From Isoetes taiwanensis (taxonomy: Eukaryota; Streptophyta; Lycopodiopsida; Isoetales; Isoetaceae): a DNA stretch of 64,000 nt. The stretch lies in NCBI GenBank assembly GCA_021234155.1, contig JAJEKV010000411.1:162096-226095 (forward strand), written 5' to 3'. Below are positions 44,070 through 58,149 of this stretch, piece by piece. The notes beneath the pieces were generated by a model. The model was not told the DNA's origin. It worked only from the letters and a program-made list of their open reading frames with translations, and did no database searches. Both the position numbers and the translations under genes were made by a program. The first letter of the stretch is position 1. Each line of letters opens with the position of its first letter.

Positions 44070-47000
44070 CCCACCTAGCCAAAACCTTAAGTTTCAACTA
44101 GACATCCAAGAAGCCCTAGACTAACTAATTAGGACAACTGGATTTATTGGATCCTAAACAGGAAAGCCTTAGAGATCATGGGACCATCATAAAATACAAT
44201 ACATTGTGCCCAATAATAGATCGATTATTCTTTTAACAGAGATCACAATGTAAATATACTACTCAGATTAACCTAACCCAGGCTTTACTATACGAAACAT
44301 TCAAGTAGCAATGATTTGGAACAGCTAAAAAATTGGACCAAATCCATGCAACAACCACTCTTAGTTCACATTAAAGATGCACTGATATATTAAGCCTTCA
44401 AGCAATATTTTCAGTAATAAGCTGAGCAAAACTCATAGCAAATGAGACTTAGTTAAAATAAATTGCAAACATCAAACTTAATGATGCACAACAAAGCAGA
44501 CAAATAACTTAGAGGGCATGCCGATAAATATCAAATAATATGGACCTGAGAATACTTTACATAGGAAAAACATGATATTTTACAAAAGGAAAAAACAGAA
44601 AGATGAGAAAACAATGATAGCCATTAGTCTTGATTTCCACGTATACAGATGCAGATGCAGACACTATTTTTCTTCCAAAGACATGAAATATTGAGACATA
44701 TTTTTGGTCTATCCAAGGTACATCAAAATGAGAACCAAAATTTTATTCAATAATCATATACAAAGGCAACAAAAGCGAGAATAGAAAACAAGTGATAACA
44801 ATAGTGACTCCGGTTTTCAACTCGAGGAGGATGTATTGCAAGTAGAAAGTTAATTACCACATGTCATTACAAAAATTCTGCTTTGCTCAAAGCGTAATCG
44901 CTAACTCACCAAATTGAGGTAAACCAGAAACAAGATTAAAGTTGTGTTCATAAGCTTGAAGAATGAATCCGTAAGCATACCAAATCCACAATGCATGGGA
45001 GAAGGTAGTTCGGTTACCTGCAGCAAAAATGCACTTGTTAGCCTAAGAAGGGTAAAATGCATATGCTAGCAGGTAAGCAATGAACCACCTTGGCCTTTCG
45101 ACCCTTACCCACAAATTAATAGAAATTACAGAAAAAATCGTCATAATTTAATGATAATTTAACTCAAATTACATTTGAACAATAAACCAAAATAATGAGA
45201 ATTAAAAGAATCTTTGAAGATCGAATGCCCATTGAGGTTGTATGCTAGATAAAGGAAGACATATCAGATAATTAAGCGGATGGTTTGAAAAAATGTAACC
45301 ATAAAGTCATATATCGGGGAAATTCCAGCCCAAACTAATATTCCTAAGGGACGGGTTCTAATTGATGGCACAACCCTAGCTAATAAACCAATAAATCGAG
45401 AGAACTAGAGTAAAATCATAAACCAAAGGGTGGCACTCCCAAAGCGGTGGTTGGGTGAACTGGGTGGAACTCTGAGGCCATGTTAAGTAAAATATTGAGA
45501 AACTAGCGAAGCGAGAACCATAGCGAATCGAGACCAAAAAGCACATAAGTCTGACTTAAAAATGCAATGTACAGTTTAAGATTCAAGGCCAACATAAACA
45601 GTCAGCTAGAGATGGTTATAATGTGAAGGAAATCGGTACATTTATGGATCATAAAGAGCAAGATTATCCGATACCAATCGGTTAAGCGGGAAATGCCCAT
45701 ATATCATATTCTTTGGAGCTAGCACATGCACAATGTTATGGATTAAGCGGATGCAACATCTTTGAAAACATATTAAACCATGGCGGATAAAGATGTAATA
45801 CCAGACAATAAAAGCAGGCCTAAGGGGCCAATCCCAGAATAAGACTAACACTACTAGGCTCAAAGATCTAAGCATGATTATATGATACAAATCATTTAAA
45901 CAGGAAATGCCCATATACCATATTGCTGGAGCTAGCACATGCAAAATGTTATGGATTAAGCAGATGCATCATGCTGAAAACCCATTAAACCATGGCAGAT
46001 AAAGATGTAATACCCAGACTATAGAAGCATAGGACTAAAGGGGGAAACAAATGCAGATAGTTAGTAATCCAATATACAAAACCTTGGTCAATCTTATGCC
46101 CTCAGCATATAAACACAAGATATCTAGATAATTAAGGAAACTACAAGGGTGCAACAAATAGTGGATAAGAGAAAAAGCTCAATAAATACTACTGGAAATG
46201 TATAAAGTGAACATCATCAGCCCAAAAACATGTGGATTACAAGGAGAACATGGAAATCGAAGTTAAATGGAGTAGGAAACCCTTGAAATTAAATGGAGAA
46301 GGAAAACGAAATTAAATGGAGATATAAATGCTGGAAACAGGCATTTAAGCAAATTTATTCTGAACAAAACCAGCAATACAGGGAATAGAGGAAACCATAA
46401 CTAAAAACAGGCCCTAGCTTATGCATAAAGAGTATATCTTGCTATAAACCTTAATAACCCGACCAAATTTGGAAAGTAGAAAATCGATTCAATAGTAGTG
46501 GTGTAAGAATTTAAATTCTAAATATAAAGGGAGACTGATTTGGTTTGTATGTCTCCTCGAGAATCGTCATCTTCAATGGAATTGGATAAGGCCACAATAT
46601 CTAAGTTGCCCGTTAGATGCCTCCACACCCTTTGAAATCTTCTGCCCTCGGGGCCTTTATTATGAGCCCTCGGGCACTGCCATCTTTGCTCATGGATCAA
46701 ATGCAATATAGAAAGGAGAAATACCATATTTATAGATCTGTCACCTGCCCTAATGCCGGTCGCATTGCTTAGAACTAAGCTAATAAAATGTGCTTATTAC
46801 TTAATCGAGAAAGATTAAAGTGATCTGGAGTCTAGTTACATGCAGGTCGATTATCAATCCGTCGACATGATATTATAGTCCAGAATCGTATCGAGGCGTG
46901 GACACATCAGCAAAAGGTGGATGAGAGCTATGCCACAATCGAGTCTTTCTGGCCGGTAGGAATGCGTCTCATACTTAGGTTTACATTAGTAAGTTAGGGT

Positions 47001-48752
47001 TTAGGTCCCCAACAAACTTAGATAAAATTGCAATATTTTGTTGAAGTTCTTAGTTTGTGTAAAATACTACACCATAATGGTTACGACCCAATATTTAACT
47101 TTACATCTTACCATGGTTAGAGCCAAGTCTGAGTATAATTGCAATATACCAAGTATTGTACCACCCATGCATGATAGCACATACATTTAGATACATACAA
47201 AATACCAATGCAATCAAAATAAACCCACATAAACTCCTGCAACGAATGCCATATGCAGCCATGCAACCATAAGATATCTGATGGATGCGAGGGGCTTTAG
47301 AAGATGTAGCAAAAGCTATTGAACGGCCATCAAGCAATGTCCAATGTTACCTAAGTTACTGCATAATTCTTAACTGACTTGAGTGCGCCCTTGTGCACAT
47401 AATCTATCTATTTGAAGGCTACGGATCTTAACATGCGCACTTGGCCCAATATATCCCAATAACTTGGTAAACTTCAGTAAGATCAGAAAATACAATTATT
47501 ACCCCGCCTCTAGTTCCCAATAGAATCATGCTCCAAAAAAAACCGAATCTCATCTTTCCAAAATAACATGCTGAATTTAATGTTAGAATCCAAGTTGGTC
47601 AGATGTAACAAAATGCACAGGAACACCGTGTGAGTAATTATACCTAATGGATGCAACACAGCAACTGTAAGGTGCCAATCAATACCAGGATAAAACATCT
47701 ATAAGCAAATATCCGAACAGAAATAATGTCACTAATTCACAACCATTTTGTAGCACATCCCAAGCTCTAAGACAATAGAAGGGGGAATAGAATACTAGTA
47801 CTCCAATATGAGGGAAAACACTTGTACCATTATACACTAGCTTGAACAAACATCAATCACTAGTAAAGGGAGTATGGTAGGGCCATGTTTCAATTTGAGC
47901 GAGATGACTACTAGGTGTATGGGAACCCTATGCCACAAATATAGAGGAAATTAAGGTAAATGCATCACCATATTTGTTAAATATTAGGCAAAAATTAAGA
48001 GCTAACCTTAGCACTAAACTTAGCTTATATTTTATATATGCCTCCCTCTAGGAAGGCGAGATAGGTCCCATATAATGCATAAGGGCCGGGGGTCCCTATG
48101 CCATAGGGACCCCCCCGCCAACTAATTCAAAACAAAACCAAATATTACAAAGTAAAGTAAATTGCAGTTATGTAAAGCTCGAATTTTTTCCATGAAAGAT
48201 CTTGAGAACTTTTGCCACATATCCTCCTTGAAGATATTTTTGTTTTAGTGAGTTCAAAACTGTTCAATCCGAAAGAATTTGGCGCGATGGCGGTAGAGAT
48301 ATTTGGGAAATAACCCAAAGAAATTTGGATTTGCAATCGCGGGCGAGTAAATTTATGCACAATGTAGATAAACAGCACATGATAATAATCCTTATTTTTT
48401 TACTTTTATAGTTATATTGAATCCAAAAAATGTTGCAAAACAATATGGTAGAGGTCTCACCTTTCATCAGCTTGTAGACAGTATCTATCTTTGAGAGAAG
48501 GCCATTAAAGATTTTGGATAAATCTCAGTAGAAATAGGCACAAGAGCAAGATTCATTCCATTGTATACCAGCGGCCTTAGCCTCCACAACAGCAGTATAC
48601 TTGTGAATGTTTTCTTCCTACAAGACAAATAGGAAGTAAGAAACAAGTTCAACCAAGATATTAAATCAATACAATAAAATTATAGTAAGTCCCAATGATC
48701 CCCAAAGCTCACACCGGTAAAACCAGTGATCCAAAGTGGGGGAATATATAAA
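44070..48752. repeat. 4.68-kb tandem unit, copy 2
   Basis: Same content and order as copy 1, with TATAAATA (minus) at 46734-46727, the inverted repeat at 48090-48112 and the same 78- and 62-codon minus-strand frames (47337-47101 and 47698-47510). Differences from copy 1 are mostly small indels or substitutions at CAG, CTG or CGG-like triplets, not spread evenly. Confidence 0.9.
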
Positions 48753-51700
48753 CCAGCCTAGCCAAAACCTTAAGTTTCAACTAGACATCCAAGAAGCCCT
48801 AGACTAACTAATTAGGACAACTGGATTTATTGGATCCTAAACAGGAAAGCCTTAGAGATCATGGGACCATCATAAAATACAATACATTGTGCCCAATAAT
48901 AGATCGATTATTCTTTTAACAGAGATCACAATGTAAATATACTACTCAGATTAACCTAACCCAGGCTTTACTATACAAAACATTCAAGTAGCAATGATTA
49001 GGAACAGCTAAAATAATTGGACCAAATCCATGCAACAACCACTCTTAGTTCACTTAAAAGATGCACTCATATATTAAGCCTTCAAGCAATATTTTCAGTA
49101 ATAAGCTGAGCAAAACTCATAGCAAATGAGATTTAGTTAAAATAAATTGCAAACATCAAACTTAATGATGCACAACAAAGCAGACAAATAACTTAGATGG
49201 CATGCCGATAAATATCAAATAATATGGACCTGAGGATACTTTACATAGGAAAAACATGATATTTTACAAAAGGAAAAAACAGAAAGATGAGAAAACAATG
49301 ATAGCCATTAGTCTTGATTTCCACGTATACAGATGCAGACACTATTTTTCTTCCAAAGACATGAAATATTGAGACATATTTTTGGTCTATCCAAGGTACA
49401 TCAGAATGAGAACCAAAATTTTATTCAATAATCATATACAAAGGCAACAAAAAGCGTAATAGAAAACAAGTGATAACAATAGTGACTGGGTTTTTCAACT
49501 CAGAGGATGTACTGCAAGTAGAAAGTTAATTACCACATGTCGTACAAAAATTCTGCTGCTCAAAGCAGACTGCTAACTCACCAAATTGAGGTAAACCAGA
49601 AACAAGATTAAAGTTGTGCTCATAAGCTTGAAGAATGAACTGTAAAGCATACCAAATCCATTAATGCATGGGAGAAGGTAGTTCGGTTACCTGCAGCAAA
49701 AATGCACTTGTTAGCCTAAGAAGGGTAAAAATGCATATGCTAGCAGGTAAGCAATGAACCACCTTGGCCTTTCGGCCCTTTACCCACAAATTAATAGAAA
49801 TTACAGAAAAAATCGTCATAATTTAATGATAATTTAACTCAAATTACATTTGAACAATAAACCAAAATACTTGAGAATTAAAAGAATTTCAAGATCCGAA
49901 TGCCCATTGAGGTTGTATGCTAGATAAAGGAAGACATATCGGATAATTAAGCGGATGGTCTGAGAAAAAAAAAATGTAACCATAAAGTCATATATCAGGG
50001 AAATTCCAGCCCAAACTAATATTCCTAAGGACAGGTTCTAATTCAGTGATGGCACAACCCTAGCTAATAAACCAATAAATCAGAGAACTAGAGTAAAATC
50101 ATAAACCAAAGGGGTGGCACTCCACTTAAGCAGGCGGTTGGGTGAACTGGGGTGGAACTACAGGCCATGTTAAGTAAAATATTGAGAAACTAGCCAAGAG
50201 TAACCATAGCAGATCTGAGACCAAAAAGCACATAAGTCTGACTTAAAAATGCAATGTACAGTTTAAGATTCAAGGCCAACATAAACAGTCAGCTAGAGAT
50301 GGTTATAATGTGAAGGAAATCAGTACATTTATGGATCATAAAGAGCAAGATTATCTGATACCAATCAGTTAAACAGGAAATGCCCATATATCATATTGCT
50401 GGAGCTAGCACATGCACAATGTTATGGATTAAGCAGATGCAACATGCTGAAAACATATTAAACCATGGCAGATAAAGATGTAATACCAGACAATAAAAGC
50501 AGGCCTAAGGGGCCAATCCCAGAATAAGACTAACACTACTAGGCTCAAAGATCTAAGCATGATTATATGATACAAATCATTTAAACAGGAAATGCCCATA
50601 TACCATATTGCTGGAGCTAGCACATGCAAAATGTTATGGATTAAGCTGGAGATGCATCATGTGAAAACCCATTAAACCATGGCGGATAAAGATGTAATAC
50701 CGGACTATAGAAGCATAGGACTAAAGGGGGGAAACAAATGCAGATAGTTAGTAATCCAATATACAAAACCTTGGTCAATCTTATGCCCTCAAAGATATAA
50801 ACACAAGATATCTAGATAATTAAGGAAACTACAAAGGGTGCAACAAATAGTGGATAAGAGAAAAGCTCAATAAATACTAACGGAAATGTATAAAGTGAAC
50901 ATCATCAGCCCAAAACATGTGGATTACAAGGAGAACATGGAAATCGAAGTTAAATGGAGTAGGAAACCCTTGAAATTAAATGGAGAAGGAAAACTAAATT
51001 AAATGGAGATATAAATCTTTGGAAACAGCATTTAAGCAAATTTATTCGAACAAAACCAACAATAATACTGAAATAGAGGAAACCATAACTAAAACAGGCC
51101 TAGCTTATGCATAAAGAGTACATACTTTTGCTATAAACCTTAATAACCCGAAAAAATTTGGAAAGTAGAAAATCGATTCAATAGTAGTGGTGTAAGAATT
51201 TAAATTCTAAATATAAAGGGAGACCGATTTGGTCAGTATGTCTCCTTTAATCGCCATCTTCAATGGAATTGGATAAGGCCACAATATCTAAGTTGCCGGT
51301 AGATGCCTCCACACCCTTTGAAATCTTGCCGCCCTCAGGCCTTTATTATGAGCCCCCCAGCACTCGCCATCTTTGCTCATGGATCAAATGCAATATAGAA
51401 AGGGAGAAATACCATATTTATAGATCTGTCTCTGCCCTAATGCCACCGCATTGCTTAGAACTAAGCTAATAAAATGTGCTTATTACTTAATCAGAAAGAT
51501 TAAAGTGATGCTGGAGTCTAGTTACCTGTACCGGTCAGTATCAATCCGTCAGCATGATATTATAGTCCGAATCGTATCAGAGCGTGGACACATCAGCAAA
51601 AGGTGGATGAAAGCTATGCCACAATCCAGAGTCTTCTACCGGCGGCAGCCGGAATGCGTCTCATACTTAGGTTTCTGTTAGTAAGTTAGGGTTTCGTCCC

Positions 51701-52710
51701 CAACAAACTTAGATAAAAATTGCAATATTTTGTTGAAGTTCGCAAGCTGTGTAAAATACTACACCATAATGGTTACGACCCAATATTTAACTTTACATCT
51801 TACCATGGTTAGAGCCAAGTCTGAGTATAATTGCAATATACCAAGTATTGTACCACCCATGCATGATAGCACATACATTTAGATACATACAAAATACCAA
51901 TGCAATCAAAATAAACCCACATAAACTCCTGCAACGAATGCCATATGCAGCCATGCAACCATAAGATATACAGTGGATGCGAGGGGCTTTAGAAGATGTA
52001 GCAAAAGCTATTGAACGGCCATCAAGCAATGTCCAATGTTACCTAAGTTCCGTGATAATTCTTAAGCCCGACTTGAGTGCCCTTGTGCACATAATCTATC
52101 TATTTGAAGGCTACGGATCTTAACATGACTTGGCCCAATATATCCCAATAACTTGGTAAACTTCAGTAAGATCAGGAAAATACAATTATTACCCCCTCTA
52201 GTTCCCAATAGAATCATGCTCCAAAACCGAATCTCATCTTTCCAAAATAACATCTTGAATTTAATGTTAGAATCCAAGTTGGTCGATGTAACAAAATGCA
52301 CGTGGAACACCGTGTGTGAGTAATTATACCTAATGGATGCAACACAAAGAATCGTAAGGTGCCAATCAATACCGAGGATAAAACATCTATAAGCAAATAT
52401 CCGAACGTAAATAATGTCACTAATTCACAACCATTTTGTAGCACATCCCAAGCTCTAAGACAATAGAAGGGGAATAGAATACTAGTACTCAATATGAGGA
52501 AAACACTTGTACCATTATACACTAGCTTGAACAAACATCAATCACTAGTAAAGGGAGTATGAGCCGAGGGCCATGTTTCAATTTGAGCAGATGACTACTA
52601 GGTGTATGGGAACCCTATGCCACAAATATAGAGGAAATTAAGGTAAATGCATCACCATATTTGTTAAATATTAGGCAAAATTAAGAGCTAACCTTAGCAC
52701 TAAACTTAGC
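48753..52710. repeat. 4.68-kb tandem unit, copy 3 (truncated)
   Basis: Matches the first 3.96 kb of the unit and stops abruptly after aaacttagc, at the place equivalent to 43335 in copy 1. The last 0.73 kb, which carries the hairpin and candidate exon, is missing and replaced by unrelated GA-rich sequence. TATAAATA (minus) lies at 51422-51415. CAG/CTG triplets are better preserved in much of this copy than in copy 1. Confidence 0.9.
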
Positions 52711-53100
52711 AGAAGGACGCAGAAGCACGCAGAGAACAAAATGATTTCAGAGTAAAAGGCGGACGGGGCAAGATACGGGACAGAGAGGCTATGCCTCCGC
52801 CGTACACCAGGATAGCGAGGGCTAGACCCACCAACTGGTAACCCGGACCACCATAAACTCATCAACGCATGGAGAGCGCATATGACTTGTACGCCCGGGT
52901 ATGAAGAATACCTCCACCATCAATTACCGATGTATGGCAACATGTGAGTAAAAGGTGGACGGGAACAAGATACGGACATGCTGAGGCTAAGCCTCCGCCA
53001 GACACGAGTGATAGCGAGGGCAAGACCCACCAACCGGTAACCGGACCACTAAAAACTCAATATAACTAACGGTACAATATATGTATGAAGAATACCCCAG
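52711..53100 (+). repeat. duplicated monomer upstream of the LINE
   Basis: Two diverged copies of one block follow each other. Block A is 52750-52916 and block B is 52946-53100. Both run from gagtaaaagg through gatagcgaggg and agacccaccaac to atgaagaatacc. They directly precede the LINE coding region and could be 5'-UTR promoter monomers such as those known in mouse L1 elements (inference). Confidence 0.6.
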
Positions 53101-54620
53101 AGGATGAAACTGCCGACACCAGGGATCGGGAAAAGTATGGACAAGGGGGGGTTTACCACCCACCACAGACTAAGGAGCACGAGCACAGCACAACAGAACG
53201 ATACATGCACAGAAATACAGGAACGCAGAACCACAAAAATACTAGCGCAATCAATACAGACAAGCATCTAACCAACCACTCGGTTCGAAAACCGAGAGGA
53301 TCAACCTTGGGCAACGGATTTAAAGAACCGAGTGACAACAAAAAGGGACTGACTAAACTAATTAGGGCCTTTTGAATTTTGAATTTTAAAATTTGAAATT
53401 CAAATCGAAAGCAGAATCGCCAATAAAAATACCGTTTAGAAGCAAAGAAATATATATAGTCTTAGGGGAAACGGCGGTTACTCCACAAGCAAGAGTCTAG
53501 CACTAACGCACCGCTTAGAGTCCCCGCACGTGATTCTCTTGCAAACGAGGGCGATGGTCGATAGCATCAACCGCAGCCGCCAGAGGAGATTGAGGCGTAA
53601 GAGAGCCGGTGAGCCAACAAGACCTTAGGGACTTTTGGCACAAATGGATAAGCGGCTAGAGGCAAAGATCCCGAATCGGATGCACTCAACGCACACGAGA
53701 CTTGTAACAAACAATAAAGCACCATCACTAGCATGGACGTGAGAGTAGGAGGGATGGAGAAGATGAACGAGGAAATGCAAACAAAGAATGGACGAGATCA
53801 AGAGGAGAAAGCAAAGATCCCGCAAAAGGTTGGTTGAACTAGAGAAATCAAATGTTGATTTGGATGCATGGGATTCATATGATAGGATAAAACCACATTT
53901 ATTGGAATATGAGGAGCGTAATAAGATTAAACATGATGTTAGGCTAATTGGGATAGCGTGAGAGGCCTAATGAGGATATATATCGAAGTTACCGCAGTGG
54001 TGATAGAGACGGTGTTCAAGGAACACTGGGCGCCATCACAAAGCCCTCCGACGGGACAATGGAGGGGGAGATCGAGGCACATAAACCTGACATTGAGGGA
54101 CATGGCAACCAAGGAGAGGATCTTGCGGATGGGATCCGTGATCGAGGAATGGAATCAAAGTACGTGAGGTACTAACAAAGGATGCGTAGACAGGGCTACA
54201 CAGGAATTGGCCAAAGCCGTGGAACCGAACCAAGCAGGATACAAGGTGGGTCAAGAATGGCAAGGTATACATACACAAAAGGGTAAGAGAGCAAGGGACT
54301 CAACCGCAGAGCGCACGGAAGGGTCGCAGGGGGTAGCAAAACCAACGGGGCAGAGAAGGAAAATTCACATCTCGGAAATCCATACAACCGATGCAAGAGA
54401 TGCAAGAGAATGTAATGCAGAGAGGGCACTAAGAGCAATCACGGTAGAAGGGAGCCGTAATAAGAGCAATAGAGGAAGCTTGAAACGGGAAACGAAGAGC
54501 GAACAAATCGTTGGCTCGGGGCCAACTCCTACAATGAGAACCAGGGGAGGCCAAGGAGAATGGGGAATGGCACGGAAAACATGGAGACCCTCGGCGAGCA
54601 ACTGGGGAAAAGATCACTGA
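53085..54620 (+). pseudogene. LINE ORF1 region
   Basis: Readable parts include VELEKSNVDLDAWDSYDRIK and LLEYEERNKIKHDVRLIGIA (53830-53960), the coiled coil running into an RRM-type strand, then LRDMATKERILRMGSVIEEW. A long basic frame at 54207-54620 (RKIHISEIHT, GSGPTPTMRTRGGQGEWG) follows. The VRLIG motif parallels IRVLG in the ORF1 of the LINE at 9.3 kb, suggesting the same ORF1 type. Boundaries are uncertain. Confidence 0.5.
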
Positions 54621-57600
54621 CATTATGGTACCGGAACCTGCATCGCACCCATGGATGATGGAGAAAGATCGAAGGTGCCCATGGTCGTGACATAATATGT
54701 TTGGCAGAGACATGGAGCATAACACCAAAAAGGCTTTGAGGGAGGAAGGGTACCCAGCTGTTTACATGTTGGAAAGACAGGGATTTCAAGAAAGGGAGAG
54801 GGAGTGTGTGCCCCGCTTGTTATATAAAGAATAAAAGGTTCACAATGCATGTATGTTACATTCAGATATCAATAAAAGATATATGGTTTTGAATATTCAA
54901 TTGAAAAAAAAATAAACAAGAGGTAGTTCTGGATAATTGCATATTACCCGCCAAACAAAATAATTCGGAATTGTTGGAACTGGGAGAAAACATAACGAAA
55001 TGGAAGGGACAAGGACCAATGATTATAGTAGGAGATCTAAAATGCCGTAAAACCGCATAGGAACAAGCACAAATTACATGCAGATGAGAAAGATGGTCGG
55101 ATAGTGTACACGGCGAGGACACAGGAATGGCAGAGGGATACGTAAGATAAGGCTGAGGTCAACGCTTAGGGGGTGAGCTATTTTTGGAAGTCTCAGACGG
55201 GGCAATCAGGGGTGATCATAGCTAATGGCACAAAAAGATGGAGGGATCGGGGAGGTTTTACGAGCCAAAAACTCCCACATGGTAAGAGCATAGTGGATTA
55301 TATAATTCGATCGACCAAGCAAAGAGAAAAGGTAGAAGGGCTAATGCTGTGAATGGCCGATTTGGGAAAAGGGAAAGCCATAGACCGATCAAACTAACAT
55401 TTAGATTGGATGAGACGCCACAAAAGGATGGCATGTAAACAAAGAAGGATAACAAAGACGGGGGTAAGAATTCAATTCCGTGAAAAGGTACGCAGTAAAC
55501 CTTTACCCAAATGATCAAGGATGAAATGGGAAAATGGGACTGGGGAACACAATGCAATTGACAATGGGAATACCCTCAATGACATAATGATAAGGGTAGC
55601 AGCAGATGTGTTTGGGAGAAGGATCAAAATTAGGAAGAACGGGGGCATCAGAGCTTTCAAGATGGTATGATGACGAAAAGAGAACACAAGAGGAAATTGA
55701 GAAAGCATAAGGGAGGGAGACATACCGAGAAGAGAAGGCAGCATACTTAAGGTTACTAAAGAAGAAAAGATACGATAACCGCTACAAAGACTAATGGTAC
55801 ATGGGAAAATCACGAGGAAACAGCCTCAAGATTCGGAAAGGATTCAAAACAAAGGAAGGGGGTAGTAAATGTAAAAGCAAGGGACGAACAAGATGACATT
55901 GGAACCGAGGGATGGGGGAGACATATTCGGACAAATTATACAAGAGTTGGGCGCCACGGGTACTAATACCAATACTGACATGACCTAATGGACCATGCTT
56001 CAATATGTTGGAAGTAATGCTAGCCCTAAAACAAATGGCTAATCACAAAGCACAGTTATTTATACCTACCGACCGTGGAATTGCTGAAATGCGCCTTGTG
56101 TAAAATAAGCGCACAGTAATGTACATTTTTAGCGGCATCATACATACGGGGCCCCAGAATGTGATGGACATACAATGAGTCATACCCCTACATATGAGGG
56201 GAATAAAAAGATCCAGGAACTATAGGACGATAATGGTAAGCTCGATTTTCAGAAAATGGTTTGGAAAGGTAATCGGATAACAAACTAAAAAGAAATGGGC
56301 GAGGAAGGAAATGTGAGAGCACAAGGGCAAACTGGTTCGCACGAGCACTCAACCACGAATCATCTCGCGGACCCTTCGGATACTAATAGAGCGTAACGTT
56401 TACGGAAAGAAAATAATCCGGCCTTTGTAGATTCTGAAAAAGCCGCTTGACACAACCCGGAGAGAGAAGTCGCTAAAAAAGACCCATGGATATGCAGCCC
56501 GCCGAAGCATGGTAGGATCGACGTAAGACTGTACCACAAGGTGTATGCAAAGATGGAAAGTGAAGGACAGCTGATAATATGTGACACAGGTGTAGAAGGT
56601 GGATGCCCGCTATCCCCAACCCTATTTGAATATACATAGATGCACTACAGGGATACATACATCAACAAAGGGACGAGTATGCCCCCACATCGGGAGACAC
56701 TAAGGTACCAATAATGCTATATGCGGACGATCTGGTATGATGGCAACAAAAACAAAGGAATGCACATTGCTCAAAATCCCGGAACAATTTTGTGAAGATA
56801 CGGAGCTATCACAGTGAACCTAGCAAAACAAAGATAGTAATCTTTGGACCCGTGAACAAGGCATAAACCCTTCCAGGATATAAAGAGAAGGAGATAGAGG
56901 AAGCAAATGTATCTGATATCTAGGTTATGATGCACATGGCACAGGGAAGTGGGCCAAAGGGGTTAACGCTTGCATTCCAATCAGCTATAGGAAGTTACTT
57001 TAATATGAAAACTTCGTAATGTAAGCCGAATAACGGATTGGGACATCAAATGCTACCTATTTAGTGCAGCGGTAGCCACCACCCGTTGTACGAGCGAGAA
57101 GCATGGGGGCAGGGCCTAACAGAGAAGAACCGAAAAGCAGGGAAGGAATTTTAGACAATGGCACGCATGAAATTGTGGCAAGGACAAAACAACACCGACA
57201 ATCATGGTCCTCGAAACAGGGCAAAGGCCAATGGAAGTGAGAGCATGGGAGAGAACCATAAGATACCTGCTCAGAGACAACGCTGGAGACATCCAAGGGA
57301 AACTGTCCAGCAAAGCATTGCAATCACCGAATCAGCAAAGTCACACATCCTTGAAGGCACTGGATGGTTCAGAGAGGTGGCAACATGGACCAGGAAGATG
57401 GGACTAAACCTGAGTAACCTGATAGAAGAAGAGCAGTGGAATGAGGATTGGACAGACATAGCGACGAGAGCATGGCTGCAGAGACACACAGGACCCAAGA
57501 CAGACTGGCTCGTACAAGTTTTTTAATCCAGACCAACAGATGGGACACCAGGTGTACCGGGATAACATATTGGGGAAGAACAAGGGACATAATCGGTCGA

Positions 57601-57950
57601 TTCAGGATGGGAAGCCACGACCTAAGAATCGAAAAAAGGATGATGGAGAGGGATAGACAAGGAGGATAGGATATGACAATATGTGATGTGGGGAATAGAG
57701 GATGAAAACCATATGATTAACGACCGCCCGATCTATGGGGACAATGGGATGTATATAGAAATATAAAGTGGGGGGAACCAATCCACAGGATGATGACGAT
57801 GACGGAATCGTTACAGGATCTGGCAGATGCGATCCAAAGAATGATGACCAGACACAGAGAGGTACACAGTGAAAGAGGGCTTGTAATATGATCTGTACAA
57901 TACGGGTCATATAGCCCCACACAAATTGCTCAGCTAAAAGCTGATTGATA
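54621..57950 (+). pseudogene. LINE ORF2: endonuclease, RT, C-terminal Cys/His region
   Basis: Endonuclease: DIICLAETW (54688-54714). Pre-RT and RT: RNYRTIMVSSIFRKWFGKVI near 56217, GGCPLSPTLF near 56598, MLYADDL near 56716, then CEDTELS and KTKIVIFGP. C-terminal region: GRFRMGSHDLRIEK (57596-57637), and after a frame change C-D-V-G, EDENHMIND, RPIYGD, where the last zinc-ligand Cys is Arg. The order and motifs match the LINE at 9.3 kb. Stops occur in every frame, so no product could be made as written. Confidence 0.72.
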
Positions 57951-58126
57951 ACGACGCATCACTGCACGGCCAAGAAGCCGAGGTAAAGCAGGGTGCTGGT
58001 ATTAAAGGAAAAAAGTCAGCCTTCCGAAAAGGCTACATAAAAACAGCGTGATGTGCTAGTAGCACCCTTGTAGGGAGCTCGCCCATGCTACACAAGTCCA
58101 GGGGCCTTACGGCACAAAGGACATAA

Positions 58127-58149
58127 ATGTATTCTATTCTATTCTATTC

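Noticed and set aside
39378-52710. CRISPR array or ribosomal DNA spacer as explanation for the tandem repeats
   Set aside because: The unit is 4.68 kb with no short spacer pattern, and no rRNA gene sequence is visible next to it.
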